NCBI RefSeq assembly: GCF_002078875.1
Contig: NC_034409.1
Coordinates: 18,420,877-18,484,876 of the forward strand
Direction of reading: 5' to 3'
Source of the DNA: Numida meleagris
Lineage: Eukaryota; Chordata; Aves; Galliformes; Numididae
DNA length: 64,000 bases
Within the stretch, counting starts at the first letter, position 1; every line of letters begins with the position of its first letter. This document shows, piece by piece, positions 11,401 through 24,215 of this stretch. A program made the translations under genes and the position numbers. The notes under the pieces are model-generated. The model did not search any database and was not told the DNA's origin. It saw nothing but the letters and a program-made list of their open reading frames with translations.

Positions 11401-14400
11401 TCGTACAACATGTCAAAGAAATGCCAGCTGTCTCCATAACATCTCAGCACTAACAACGAAGTAAGATTGATGATTCATACATAGTGCTGTTTTTCATAAC
11501 TTTAACAAATCTGAATTCCTCAGCAGATAAAGTAATGGGATCTGTCAGTCAGCATGAAAATTCTCAGAGCAGCAACAGATATTTAAATAATCAATACTGT
11601 AACACTTGAAGGTTGTTGCAATAAACTAAAGGAACTTAAATTTTGACACAATAAAAGAGATATTCCTTCTTCTCATTCCTCATGATGTCTGTACTGAAGA
11701 CGTAATCTCAGAGATAAACTCTTAAAGAAATCATATATTTGTCTCTCACAGAAGAAAGCTATTTTGGGCAGCTATTATGATGTGATATATGTGTGCCAAA
11801 TACCCAAAACAATGAAAAAAGTCTCAAAGAGTTGAGCAGCAGCATCCAATTAGATATGCTACCCCTGAAATATTTTTAAGGGCTTGTGTGTCTCACAGTA
11901 TAGACTGAGCATAGATTGTTTACGATTACTTTCTAGATGTGAGAAAGGTCTTCCAGGTCATAAAATAATAATGGCAGTATATGTCATACATCTCCTTATA
12001 AACTTACCAAGAGGCTATTCAATAGAAACACCAACAAAAATCAGTGAGCATGATCAACAAATATATCTAAAAAGAACAATATTGTACTGAAAAAAAAAAG
12101 AAACTGTGATGTGTGTCTCAGAAGAGCATTCTATGGTATGCTGTGTTCTCATTTTGTGTAGCCAGTCTCAAAGTTTCAGTCTCAAAGTTTACTGTAGATC
12201 TTTATTTACATCATGAATGGCGCTGGGGGAGCCCTCTCAACATTGCTTCTTGAAACCCCTGGTCAAAAGGATCTAGATTTTTTTAACATGTTCTAATGCC
12301 TGTTTTTCCAGGGTTTGTAGACTGCTTTTGATACTGTAGATTCATCTAAAATTGATTTTGTTTTCATTGAAATTTGCTTACAGAAATCACGTGCCTTTAC
12401 TTAAATAATATTTTTTCTGTACTCGTTGGAGCCCTCCCATGTTTTTAAAAAGCTTGTGCGACGCTGACTTCCTCTTTCTCTTTTTTGCCTTTACTATCGT
12501 TTTTTGCTGTAGTGAATCTGAACAGGAATCTTTTTCAGAGTAAAGTTACTAAACTTAACGTAAACTGAACATGTTCTTTTGACATCTACATTCTGAAAAG
12601 GAGTGTGTTATATCTCATTCTTGCACAGATGAATTTTGAACATCTTTTGTACAGTAAGGACCAGACAAATTGCAGACGTTGCTACTGAAGAGAACTAGCA
12701 CTGTCACAGACATTGTTTCTGTCCCCCATACCCATTGCCTCAGAATGATGGAAATGAATAAAGAGAGGTGCCAAGGAAACAGACTTTTCCTTCTGAACTA
12801 CACTGTGAAGTAGTCATCTGCCACATAAAATAAGCTCCAGATCTCCTCAAGAGGGAACAAAAAAAAATAATGTTCCTTTATTATGCAACAAGGTGAACAT
12901 ATTGTTTTGGAATTCAAAAAATATTTCCATATCAGGAGCTCTTACACTGTTTCCTAATGATCTGATTCTGGACGCTACCAACAGCAGGAGGTAGAATAGA
13001 CAATCTTCAATCTGATCCTGTTAAGTGGCTTTTCTTTATATGAAAGAAACAAGAGCCATGAGAAATATCAGAGGTAATGAGATATTTGTAAGCAGATAAA
13101 CTGTAAGGATGTGTAGACACTAGCTACAGAAAATAAATGCATATTATTGATGCTATTAAGCATTTCAGCTGGGATTCCGTTTGATGTTAAGACGCTTAAA
13201 GTTAAATGCCAATTTGTAGCTGATTACATATGAGCTAAGTCTCTAAACTAACATTATAGTCATTGGTATTCTAATACAAGATCCAGTTCCATTGTTTCGT
13301 TCTTTTCCACAATTTTTTTTCTTAATCTTGTTGTGCTGGACTTTTTTTTTATTGCATCTTGTTTGATATGATTATTTTTCTTCTTTTATCAATTTTTTTC
13401 TTTTTCTTTCTGTCCACTACATTTTCTTCCCTCCTGTATTGTCAAAAATATATAAAGTTCCTTCATTCTTTCACTTCAGCATGCCCTATTTTACTAGGTC
13501 CTTCGCTATGCAACAAATTGTGTATGTAATGCAGCCAAGAATACACAAAAAATTGTTTACTTCTGCCTTAATAAAATTGCAGGCAATTTGTCCCTATTTC
13601 CTCTCTCCACAGTCTTCAGTCTTCTTTTTATTTTCAATTATTTCATTCTTACCTAAAGGTTATTTTTAAAGATGTACAAAATAATATTTTTTAAAAAAGA
13701 CTATCTGCGATATTGTCTGCGTAGTAAAAGCATAGAACTATAGAGCCATTAAAGGTAACATTCACATTGCATACAAGAAGATTATGAAGTCCTTCTTTCT
13801 GCCTTCATACCAGCAAAGAAATCTAGAATCAGTCAGAAACTCAGGGAATGCAGGAACATGAACTGAAATCACTGGCACTGGAAAAAAAATAGCAGGAAAA
13901 TACGGAGTCAGGGTTGAAACTGTTTGCTGTAGCAATACCAGACTGAAACTCAAAAGACAGAGGCATCCTTTAAGTTCATTTTTTTCCTACTGAAATCTTC
14001 ACAGCTACTGACCAGAATCAACTTTTCTGAGCTGATAAGATCTGACAAGATCACAGTTTGTTGTGGAATAGCTTCAGGCTACATTTTTTGTTGTTATTAT
14101 TGCTGTACTTGCAAAGACTTGGAAAATGAGATAACGGCAACAGGAAACAAATCCAGATCTTCAACATAATGCTGCAGACCTGTAGAACTGGCTTAAATGG
14201 CAGAAATAAATTTTATTTGGAACAGCGTTTAAAAGACAAATACAAACATAATGTGATATTCAAATAGAAGCTGCGTATTTCCTTCACTAGACTTAGTGAT
14301 GGAATACTAGTGTGTCATCCTAGAAGAAAAAGCAAAAAGACTGATTTAAATAATGTAAAAACATGATTGTTTGCCCCTTGTTATGAAATCTTTCCTTGAA

Positions 14401-14936
14401 TGTCCTCATGGATTATTTTGTTATGCATATAAAGAATTCACAACCTGTAATCATCTAGCAGCTGTTCCTCTGAAGGGAATGCACTGTTTACACACAAATA
14501 TTGTAAGGAAAGCCAGCTTGTTCATTACTGTCTTTTCATATTATTTTCTATCTGGATGTGAATATTTGGGTTAATTTCAATGAATTTCAGACATTTTTTT
14601 AGGTATGTAGTTTCTCTAGCTCAAGTACCAAAAAACTTATATAGTGAATATATTAGAAGTTGTGGTTTCTCCCAATTTTTAGTCTTTAGATGTCATTACA
14701 AGTGAACAACCAACTCATGATTTTTATGGTTTTGTTTTTGTGCGTGTGTTTTGTTGTCATATAATCATTCCCTTTTGCAGTATTTTAGAAATTGGGCTGG
14801 AAGACATTAATTACAGGAGGATCTCCTGTGTATCACTAGCCATAAAAAGTGATTCAGAAATCTTATACCAAATCCAATGACTTCTGGTAAACCAAAAATT
14901 TCAGACTTAAAACCAGAATATGTTCCAGAGATAGGG
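8473..14936. other. Long AT-rich stretch, no gene or transposon recognised
   Basis: About 6.4 kb of unique sequence. Visible items are minor: a perfect 8-bp hairpin at 10244-10261 (CTGTTCCT / AGGAACAG), a tandem AGTCTCAAAGTTT near 12165-12190, and T-rich tracts around 13300-13420. A pyrimidine tract ending in CAG near 9081 precedes an 85-codon open frame, but no matching donor or family feature supports an exon. The 107-codon frame at 11029-11352 is also unrecognised. Confidence 0.5.
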
Positions 14937-14963
14937 AAAAACAAACAAACAAACAAACAAACC
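14937..14963. repeat. (AAAC)n short microsatellite
   Basis: Six or so consecutive CAAA/AAAC units on the plus strand. Confidence 0.9.
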
Positions 14964-14999
14964 ACAGCATCACCAAAATTTAAGGCCAAAAGTAGTCTC

Positions 15000-15370
15000 T
15001 GGAGGCCATCAAGTCTGATGTCCTGTTAGCTGGCCTAGCTTCAAAAGTACAGCCAAATTAGGAAAGGATGTATGAATGAAGATTCCATAGCCCTACTTTT
15101 TTATGCTTAACCAGTCTCATTGAGGTTTTTTTCCTCATACACAGATGGAATTTCCCTTTTGCAGCTTGTGACCATTCTCTTTTCTTGTTTTGTTGTTTAC
15201 CATCAAGAAAAGTCTCTCTCTCTCCACTTTTTCACTTCCCAACTTTAAATATGTGTGAATTATTAGACCCCTGAGTCATTTCTTCTTGAGCTGAACAGAT
15301 CATATTCCATCAGTTTCTTTGTCTTCTGTTCCATTACTCAGACATCTTAGTGCCACACTGAAAATCATCT
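15000..15370 (-). mobile_element. Old CR1-type LINE fragment
   Basis: Plus-strand text resembles the reverse complement of an old CR1 subfamily: a degraded tail region (GGAGGCCATCAAGTCTGATG), then TTTTGCAGCTTGTGACCATT, ACCATCAAGAAAAGTCTCTC, and a stretch that continues like CR1 ORF2 end sequence (CTTGAGCTGAACAGATC). Heavily diverged, so the edges are approximate. Confidence 0.65.
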
Positions 15371-18029
15371 ATGATATTTTATACTATATTATTATTTATA
15401 TTATATATTATTTTTATTTTACCTCATGAAGAGATATAGAGGGAAGTAATCACTTCCCTCAATCTGCTAGCAATTCTTTTAATGATGTAGCCCAGTATAT
15501 TGTTAGGCTTCACCATCTCCAGATGGTATTCATGAAGATAACACTTATGAGTCAAAACAGACAGGAAAATGTCTTTCATTGTGCTGCATCAAGAAAGAAC
15601 AAGACAGCCTCTATCTACAAAAAAAGATTTTTTTTTGTTCCATTTTCTTCTTAGGATACATGTACATTACAGTGAAAAAGGCACGTGTGTCATGCTTGTG
15701 TGCACATATAATTGCAAATGGACCTGCTTTCTCTACACATTTATTGAAGAATAAACTGCTCTAGCAACCCTTAAAATATAGCATCTCTGGACAGTTAAAT
15801 CTTCCAGGATTCCAGGCCATTTGTTTAAAATTTTCTTAAATGAAGAAATTGCTTTACAGCTGTCTTTGTAACAACTTACCTCTTATCAGAAACTGTTCTG
15901 ATTTTTATCCTTTGTCCTTGATATTTTGTGTTTTCTTGACTTCTATACCAAAGAACTGAAAGATATTTCAAGTAAAGAAACAGCATATCTTTTTTAAAAA
16001 ACGCAGTTTGTGTTTCTGATCAGATAAAAATGAGAGCTCTTTTTTATCTGCAAGAGTTAAACAAATGTGTAATTCTGAAATAGGTTTCTATCTGAAGGTC
16101 AGAATCAGAATATAATAGGTCCCTTGCTGATACATCAGACACTGCACATTCTCAGTCCTACATAAATAGAGCCTGGCATGTGCTTTCCCATCCTTCAGAT
16201 CACTCATAGCCAAAGGAACAGAGGTGTGCTGAAGAAATGAGTATTGCCGAGTACTGCAATTACACAGGGATCTCAAGGTATTGAATGCAGGGATCAGCCC
16301 CCTGGAAGTGATTGCAGCTAGCAGTACTGATAACAATTCTGAGCCTACTCTGTGCTACTCCTCAGGACATTAATGGATTCCTCACTGTAACCTTTACAGA
16401 TTTTTGCCAAGTTTAAGAACTGTCCATTAACTTGTTATTTCAAAATGTATTCATCTTATACTATTTTACAAGTCTGCATTATTCAGAAATAGAATTTCTT
16501 GTGTGAGTCTATATCTATTAATGTAGCTGTTAGTGCTTTGATAACTGTTTTACATATTGTTTCTTGTTTTGTCACTAAAAATTCTTAGGATCCTCACAGA
16601 TGGCTTTACATAAGTATTATTGATCTAGGAAATATTTCCAGATTCTTTATGGACGAGTAACTCTTACGTGAACTGTTGCTGAAAAACTCTTACCTTCTGC
16701 TCATATCCAGTGTCAGTTTCACATCCTCTTAACAGATTTGTTTATGATCTGATAGATTCAAGATCACATCAAATCAATATTGAGCTTCTTGCAGCTAGAA
16801 CACAGCTAAATCAGTTGAAAATTTCTACAAGAATATGAAGTTGCTGAGACTCATGGTTGTTAATGGCAGAGAACATTACCCTTATGTAATCAAAAGCATG
16901 GACTATAACACAGAGTGCATCTGTATGGGAAAAAAATATAAAAATAAGGTGTATAAAATCCTGCACCTTTAGGGGCTAACAAGAAAATCATTAATTTCAA
17001 CAGGGCCACAATTGCATTTAAAAGTCTGCATGATACTCAGTCATAATAAAATATCTGGGATACCACACAACCATGTGTAATCAGAAACACATGATTACTA
17101 CATATCCCTGTTCCTGATAGTGTCTTCTGACAGTTTTAATAGACTAAATTCCTAATGTCTAATGAAGGATCACAGTCATCAAAGGAGCTATGTGGACAGT
17201 ACCTTACTATATGATCTGGATTAAGTGGAAAACAGAGGAAGAAAGGAAAAAAAAAAAACCACTAAATTCAGTTTGGTTTCCTTCCTTCGTTTCAGAGCCT
17301 ATCCAGGTGTTGTATATACGCTCATCCCCTCTCATCCAGATCCTTCTTCAATAAATTTTATATTACTTCTCTACACTGAATATTCAAACTGAAGTGAAGA
17401 ATTTATCTGTGTACAGTCAGTTGAATACATAGTATTAAAAAAAGGGAATTGTTAAGCTTGAAATGAATCTTGTGAATGAAAGACAAATTCAATTTCAAGA
17501 TATAAGGACAAAGAGATATTCAGTTTAAGAATGCATAAAATAGCATATGGATCATTACTGCTTATACAACAGAAGTTCTGCTTTGTAATTGATACTTGAT
17601 TTATAACACTTGCTTTTATTTTGGTCACAGATGAGGTAATCTAGAAGTTTAATGAGTTATTTATAGCATTCATAGCAAAACAAAAAACACCAATTTCTTA
17701 GGGAGAGATTTACATCCAAGATTCTCTGGGGAAAAAAAAAGAGCAAGAGATAACTGTGTCATGATTATATCTAAATGTGATATTAGTAGAATGACATTTG
17801 CAATTTAACTAATATTATAAAACTTCTAAAATAAAACAATACTTGTCACCAAAATACTAGTTCTAATATCTAATAATATCTAATATCTTAATAATAACTA
17901 CTATCTTTATCTCTAGCCAGACAAAATAAAGTCTGGAAGTTGTTTCTATTATCTTAGAGTCTTTAAATTACTCACAGCCATAAAAAAGAGTTACTGGAAA
18001 CTGTGGATGGCATTACAAGACATCAGCTC
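15371..18029. other. AT-rich unique sequence, nothing recognised
   Basis: Begins with a TATA-rich patch (15375-15420). No gene, RNA or transposon seen. Small frames at 15569-15764 and 16088-16336 lack supporting features. Confidence 0.5.
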
Positions 18030-18235
18030 AGGTCTCAATAGGTGTCAAAAAAGGTAAATAAGATGTTAGGAACTATTAAAAAACAAGCAGAGAGCAGAAC
18101 ACAGAATGCCAATATGCTCTTGCTTAAATCCATGGTAAACTGACATCTTGACTGTTACGTGCAGTTCAGGTTCCCTTTTTCCCACATCTGAGCAAATAGG
18201 CAGCAAAGAAAAGCAAGAAGCTGTCCACAATTAAG
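18030..18235 (+). mobile_element. Old CR1-like LINE relic, plus strand
   Basis: Translation near 18040-18190 gives KKVNKMLGTIKK, LLLKSMVN and then, after a stop, HLDCYVQFRFPF. This is the pattern of the CR1 ORF2 segment between the reverse transcriptase and the end of the protein. It is diverged and broken by stops. Confidence 0.6.
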
Positions 18236-21200
18236 CTTCAAAAGCAGTTCCATGGGCTGATAATGAACTCAAAAGTTCACGAGTTTAAAAAGAAACCTGA
18301 TAAATACATAAAAAAAAACATGTCGATCGTGATTACTAAAAGCAATAAGTGCAGATAATCTCTGGCTCAGATTGTCAGAATTTGAGAGGATATACTGGAG
18401 TAAAATGCTAGAGTTTCCCCATTTTACTATACTTACGCTACTGATCGTTGTCAGGGTCAGTCTTCTGACCAGGACAGTAATTTTGGATATGTACAACCTT
18501 TCTTATACTCTTAAATAAAGATGATAGGAAAACATAAACCAAGAAATATAGATCAATAAAGTAGTATTTTGAACATTCATAGTCAGAAATAAAAGTAGCT
18601 TAATTTGCTTGATTGTCATGATTAAGAATCCAGATGCAGAAAACCACCGAAGTACAGAGACAAGCAAACAAAAAGAAAAAAGGAGTATGACAATATATTC
18701 TGTTAAACAATGTAGTTATAGAATTGTAGAATGTGGCCCCTCTTTCATACACGGGAGGAAATATCTGAGTTAGTCTTTCCCTTGCATGAAAATAAATTCT
18801 CTTTGGATCTGAATGCATTTAGAATACAGTGAGGAGCTGTTCCCAGTAGAAAAGTTCTGAATTTGTGATGTTTTGCCTCCTGTAACTCCATAGCAATTTG
18901 TTACTGCTTTGAAGGTATTAATGTAGAAGCGTTCCTGGCTCACTCTCAGGATTTGCTTCCACTAGCTGTGGAAGGCTAAAGCCAGCCTTCACTCCAGTTT
19001 TAATATGTCACACCATCATCTCAGTGATGACAGAAATATAATAATATTGGTAGTTCATTTCAGCCTAGATAACTTGTATCTATTGGAAAAGTAGCATATA
19101 TCAGAAACACAGTCTGGAATGGAAGTGAAGCAGTCAACTATTCACAGTTATTGACTGTCTGAATGAATTTCAGGTGTGTGGGGTCATTTATGAAAGATGA
19201 AAAGCCTAGGAAATGATACAAAAAAAAATACTTTTTGCTTGTTTAAGAAAACTGAAAATATATGCAAGAGGCTGTTTTATTTTGGTTTAAAACAAAGCAA
19301 TAAATGGTATTTTGCTTAAATCACATAACTAATAAAGCTATATTACAGTGTGTTGAAAAAAATGTATAAGAGGTTGGTGAATTTTTACCACATTTGCCTG
19401 CAATGACCACAAGTGACATGTGGACTGGGATATTTCTATGTTGAACCACAGCCAATTTACTTAGAAAAATAAAGGGAAAATATCAGAAAACTAAAATTAA
19501 AGTAACAAAGAAAAGAGAGACAAACACAGCTGGAAGAGCTCAAAGCAATGCTTTGACTTTATTCTTACAAGTTACCCATTTGAGAAGCTGACACAGGACT
19601 AAATCCTCACACAGTTAGACCATGTTATCTCCCACTGAAAATGAGCAGCAGGAGGCTGAGCAGTTCCCACTGAAATCAACAGCAATTGGCTTCAAGGTCT
19701 TGTTTTCCCATAGTCTGCATATTGAGACCTGCTTTACAGGTAAGGTGGAAGGAATACAGATAATCATTCTAACCTCACCCTTCATGAAGCTCCTACAAGG
19801 CTTGTTGAAAATTGCTACTTGATTAATGCAGGACTGAGTAACCATTCTGAAATATTCACATTTAAATAAAAAGAAAAGAGAATCATAGAGGTTTTTGTAG
19901 GGATCTGGAATTTAAGCTGAATATCTTTGTTAAGGGAATTGAAGTGTATCTTAGGGCTTGCTGTAATTGCCTACATACCTGTTATTACCCTGTAATACCC
20001 CCAGGTTTTTCATATTACCTCATATTTACCAGACATCAGCTGACATAACATAAATACACAACAGGTCTTACTCTGTTTATAAATCTGTACTCCAATATGT
20101 CACTTCAACTCCTCCAAATCTCTGTTGAGCTGCCAATTAATTCCACAGGGTTCTATGTTTCTACCAGCAAAAGTGTGAAGAGTTGTATAGACCTGTGGTT
20201 ACCAAGCCACAATGAGTGTTAACTTGCACTTACTGAGCTTCAAGCAAGGCTTTTGGGCAGTCTATTTCCTTCTAAATAAGATTTGACTTTGTAAGTGATC
20301 TGAGTATGCTTACATTACTAAATCAAGCATTACACATAAGACAGCCACAAACAAACATTTTGGAAACTGACTGGTACACTGTCTCTTCATTTTGTAGCTA
20401 AATATATATTCAGACTGTTATCTATGTACTATTCTGTCAGGTTCAAAAAATCATGCAGATCTTCTATCACAAGAACAGCAAATACTTTGTGATGAGTCTT
20501 GCTAATTTGCTCATAACTCTTCTTGTTTATGTTTTACAGTCAAATGACAAGGAAGAAAGGGACATTTCTCCTGTACAACATTCAATCCATGGGGAATCCT
20601 TGACCTGCATGGCACTTGTTTGACCTGCCTCACTGATCCTTGGTACTGAAAACAATACAGAACTTTGAACCACAGATCTTAATAGACTGTTCACATAGTG
20701 AAATATTATGTTCTTACCAATAATCTGAGATTAAGATTCTGTGAGTTTGCTTAGATTCAACAAGGCAGGGTAATGAGTTTAATTTCTTTTAATAACTAGT
20801 CAGCAGCAAGGGGGGCTTTAATTCCCCTATGATGGAGGTATGGAACAATTGGATGTTACTATTCCTATGTGTTTTTAACCATATGTTAATGACTTAATTT
20901 ATCTGAAAACAAATCCTCAAAACAAAAAAATCTGATGAAGACTTTTCATATCTAGCCGACTTTGGATACATGTGACTTCTTCCTCTTATCCTTTTCTTCC
21001 AATTAGCTAATGCAGCTTCCCGTTCTACTCACTGAGACTTATAAATATCACTTTTTGGGGTACTGAATTGCCATCTGAATGCTGTGAACTCTCTGAAGAA
21101 TCTAGAGCTGCAGAGTTTTTGCATGTTTCAATGCATACACACCTTTGTAGATGCTCCCACATCCAACCAGTGCAGTGAGATTCTTAATTGCATTTTAACT

Positions 21201-21339
21201 TTTACATTCCTATTTATTTCAAAGGTAATAACACTTCAGATTGCTGTATTGCTTTAGAAGGGGGTAATGTTTACTGCTAATAAGAAATACCATAGCATCC
21301 CTCAGTTGATGCAATTCAGAGAGGAACGCAGCTACATGA
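18236..21339. other. AT-rich unique sequence, no gene seen
   Basis: About 3.1 kb without recognisable genes or repeats. A small inverted repeat GAAGGCT / AGCCTTC lies near 18970-18990. Open frames of 72-76 codons occur on both strands at 18269-18818 and 19615-19845 without any family feature. Confidence 0.5.
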
Positions 21340-21400
21340 AATAAGAGAGAATCAAAGAACTCTGGAGATCATCGAGTCCAATGCCAAAGAACAACAGGGC
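21340..21400 (-). mobile_element. Possible CR1 3'-tail relic
   Basis: GAGAATCAAAGAACTCTGG followed by GATCATCGAGTCCAATGCC resembles the complement of the CR1 3' end. It is short and diverged, so the call is tentative. Confidence 0.45.
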
Positions 21401-22196
21401 AAATCTGGTGTAATTCCTGGAGTCACCATAATGAAGTATGACTTCTACGAAGTATATGCTCCACAGATTCTCTAGTGATAATTCCCCCAAGTAAGAAAAG
21501 AATAAATTCACCTGCATTCCTGGTAAATGCTTTGCATTACCTTCAATATTCATTTTACCTCTTTTCTTTATTGTGATATTTAAATTCTTTTCCACACTGG
21601 AACACACTGGATGTCATTCTACACCCTGATGTAAGGCACAAAAGACAAAAGAGTAGCTGTGAAGGACACTGGACCCGGTTTTTCCATGCTGCAAAAGAAT
21701 TCTGACTTGTAGACTATTATGCAGAGGGGAGAATACTGCTTTCATTTTTTCCCATCTGTGTTTTACTAAAAGCTGTTGCAATTACTTTGTTCCATAAAGA
21801 CCAAGCCATCTGGTAGGTATGATCAGATACACAGGGTCACTCAGGAGAATTAGATGAAGGAATGCATAGTTTGTGAATCTTGATAGGACTTATACATAAT
21901 ACAGCTCTGAAGCTTCTGAGCTTTGATGAGATGAGACAAGTTTCAGGACGACTCAGATTTAGAAACTGAAGCAAATATGGAATGTAAATAATGCAGGTTT
22001 TTTTGTGTACTTAGGAACTTTAGATACTTCTGAATGTTCAGTCCCTGGGGTCCTTATAGACTGCAATAGTAACAACAGAGAACCCAGGCTTTAACTCACA
22101 AGAGGTACATGAACAGTGAAATTTGACTAAAAATATAATACAGAAAAATACAAGATGAGAAATAGGTTTAACCAAGATACTTAAAAAATAAATTTA
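21401..22196. other. AT-rich unique sequence, nothing recognised
   Basis: No gene, RNA or transposon recognised between the CR1 relic and the LTR to the right. Confidence 0.5.
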
Positions 22197-22691
22197 TGGT
22201 GGAGAATGTGGTCAAAATTGAGGCCCCGGGAAAAGGGAAAAGGAAAAAAAAAAGGGTTAGGAGACAGCCCTGAGAGCAAAGAATAGCGGCAACAATCTGA
22301 GGAGAAATAAACTAATTTACTAAATAAGATATCGGAATGCAAAACAACACACTATAATACAATTTAATTACAATTTAAGCTGATAAATCCAATACAGAGA
22401 GAGAGAATGTCCCAAAATCAAGGTAGGCCTTACTCTACTACCGACGATAAGATGGCTGGAGAGCGAGGTGCTGCCAAGACGAGAGACGGCGGGAAAAAAG
22501 GGACGAGGTCTCGTGATCTGCAAGTTTTTATACTGCGAGCTTTTATCTTTTCCCTCCGGCTGGAAAATGGTAACAGAGGAGCAAAGTGCCGTGGGGAATG
22601 TAGTAGTCCTTCTCTTCTGAGAACCAGGTACATTCACTACATGATGTTATGATGTGGAGTACCAATAACCGAAAATCATAAAACCATGACA
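22197..22691 (-). mobile_element. Solo retroviral LTR, minus strand, about 495 bp
   Basis: Read on the minus strand it opens TGTCATGGTTTTATGATTTT, has a TATA box (GTATAAAAAC) near the middle, then a GC-rich leader, an ATTAAA signal, a CT-rich tract and a plausible CA end (CTCCACCA). TG...CA ends, TATA and polyadenylation signal in order, and GC content above the flanks support an LTR. I see no internal viral sequence next to it, hence solo. No clear target duplication was found, so both edges may be off by several bases. The family is not certain. Confidence 0.65.
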
Positions 22692-23085
22692 ATGACAAAT
22701 ATTGGGAACAAGTTAATAAAGATAAGCACGTATGCTGTGTCAGACACTGATATTAGTGGTACTATTCAGAGCTATAAAGACAGTTTGAAAGACTGTTGCA
22801 ATGCATATCATAAAATGTACCCTGTGCAATGCATGCAATTAGAACCAAGGTTTCTTATTACTTGGCCTTTTGAAAAGAAGTAATTTCCTTGACTTGGATA
22901 AAAACAGAATACAGGAAGTACTATTTTATCATCCTTGTATTCCAAGGTATTTCACACAAGGTTTTTTTGCAAAACTAAGCACTACTTTCTCTTTTGCTGA
23001 TTTTTTTTATTGACAGTGATATTAAAATTATTTTATATTATCTTAAATTCATATATACAGTTGGGTTTTTTTTCTGTTGAAGTTA
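22692..23085. other. AT-rich unique sequence, nothing recognised
   Basis: Short AT-rich interval between the solo LTR and a CR1 tail. No feature seen. Confidence 0.5.
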
Positions 23086-23205
23086 CATCATAGAATCATA
23101 GAATGGGTTGAGTAGGAAGCGACCTTAAAGATCATCTAGTTCCAACCCCCTTGCCATGGGCAGGGTTGCCATCCACTAGATCAAGTTGCCCAGGGCCCAG
23201 TAAGG
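23086..23205 (-). mobile_element. CR1 LINE 3'-end fragment
   Basis: Starts CATAGAATCATAGAATGGG, the complement of two CR1 tail octamers, then ACCTTAAAGATCATCTAG, TTCCAACCCCC and GTTGCCATCCACTAGATC. The tail is well preserved and similarity ends after about 120 bp. Confidence 0.93.
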
Positions 23206-23924
23206 TTAAAGTTTTACTGTTAGGTGTATACATGGTACTGCAGCACTGCAGTTACCTGGAGGTATCTTGACAAAACTGTTAAAACATAGATTTCCCAAGC
23301 CAATGAGAGTTCACAAGTATTAAAAAGTATCTGCAAGCCATAATAAATAGGATTTGCCATTATATTTGCTATACATCTTGATGATATCCTTGAAATGAAA
23401 AATAAAGGACGGTACACCTGAAATTTAATGCTGTTACATAGTTCTACAGAATCTAAAAGCAGTTTCACAACCCTGTTTTCAAAAAAAAAAAAAAAAAAGA
23501 CACATTTTTCTGACTTTTGGAACCCTTTTGCTCTCAAAATCTTCCTGCAGGCAAAAGAGAACACACCATGTACGTGGAGATCATAATACACTGCTCATCT
23601 AATAGATGGCCCTAACTAATAATGAAAGGTTACAGTGGCATAACTGAAACTATTAGACAAGTGAAAAAATAACTTTCCAGAATTTACTCCTTTTATTTGG
23701 TGTGGTGATCATCTTTCCATTGTCTCACTGGGTATTAAAGCCAAAAATTCAGTTTTCCTGAGGAATAACATAAGATGTTTTCAGTGAAGTATGTAAATCC
23801 CAAAACTTTTACCAGAAGAAATATGATAGTGGTGATTTCTTCCTGCTGTTCAGTGGTAGGAAGAAGATGATACGTTCTTCCTGTACAATCTTGGATCCAG
23901 TATGGTTTATCTTGTATGATTTTT
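23206..23924. other. AT-rich sequence with an A-run, no gene seen
   Basis: Holds an A18 run at about 23481-23498. A 123-codon minus-strand frame (23220-23591) crosses that run as poly-Phe and has no family feature, so it is not called. Confidence 0.5.
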
Positions 23925-24215
23925 TGCTGCTCTCAGCAGGGTGAGCATGGCCCCACAGCCTCCCCTAGGCTCAGCCCCCAGTGTCTCCTGCTTTCTAGGC
24001 AGCAACTCTCAGGCTTTGCTAGACCCTTGCCAGGAGGCACTGGCAGAGCTCAGCTCAGGCAGGCAGGCAGCAGCACTTGGCCCTGGGGCAGGCACTAAAG
24101 TCAGCTCATCCCAGCTGTGGCCTAGGGGAGCCCACACAGCGCTGAGGCCTGTGCTCGCAGCTTCAGGAACAGCTCCTGGGCCATTCAGAGGAATGGCAGA
24201 AGCTGTATCTTGATA
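23925..24215. other. GC-rich island of unknown nature
   Basis: About 290 bp clearly richer in G and C than its surroundings, with many CAGC/CCTG words, a short GCAG/GGCA tandem near 24057-24075 and few CpG. Open frames exist on both strands (plus 23941-24213, minus 24009-24383), but they are Ala/Ser/Pro-rich and match no family I know. It could be an old repeat, a non-coding exon or a lone decayed exon. Nothing in the sequence decides this. Confidence 0.4.
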
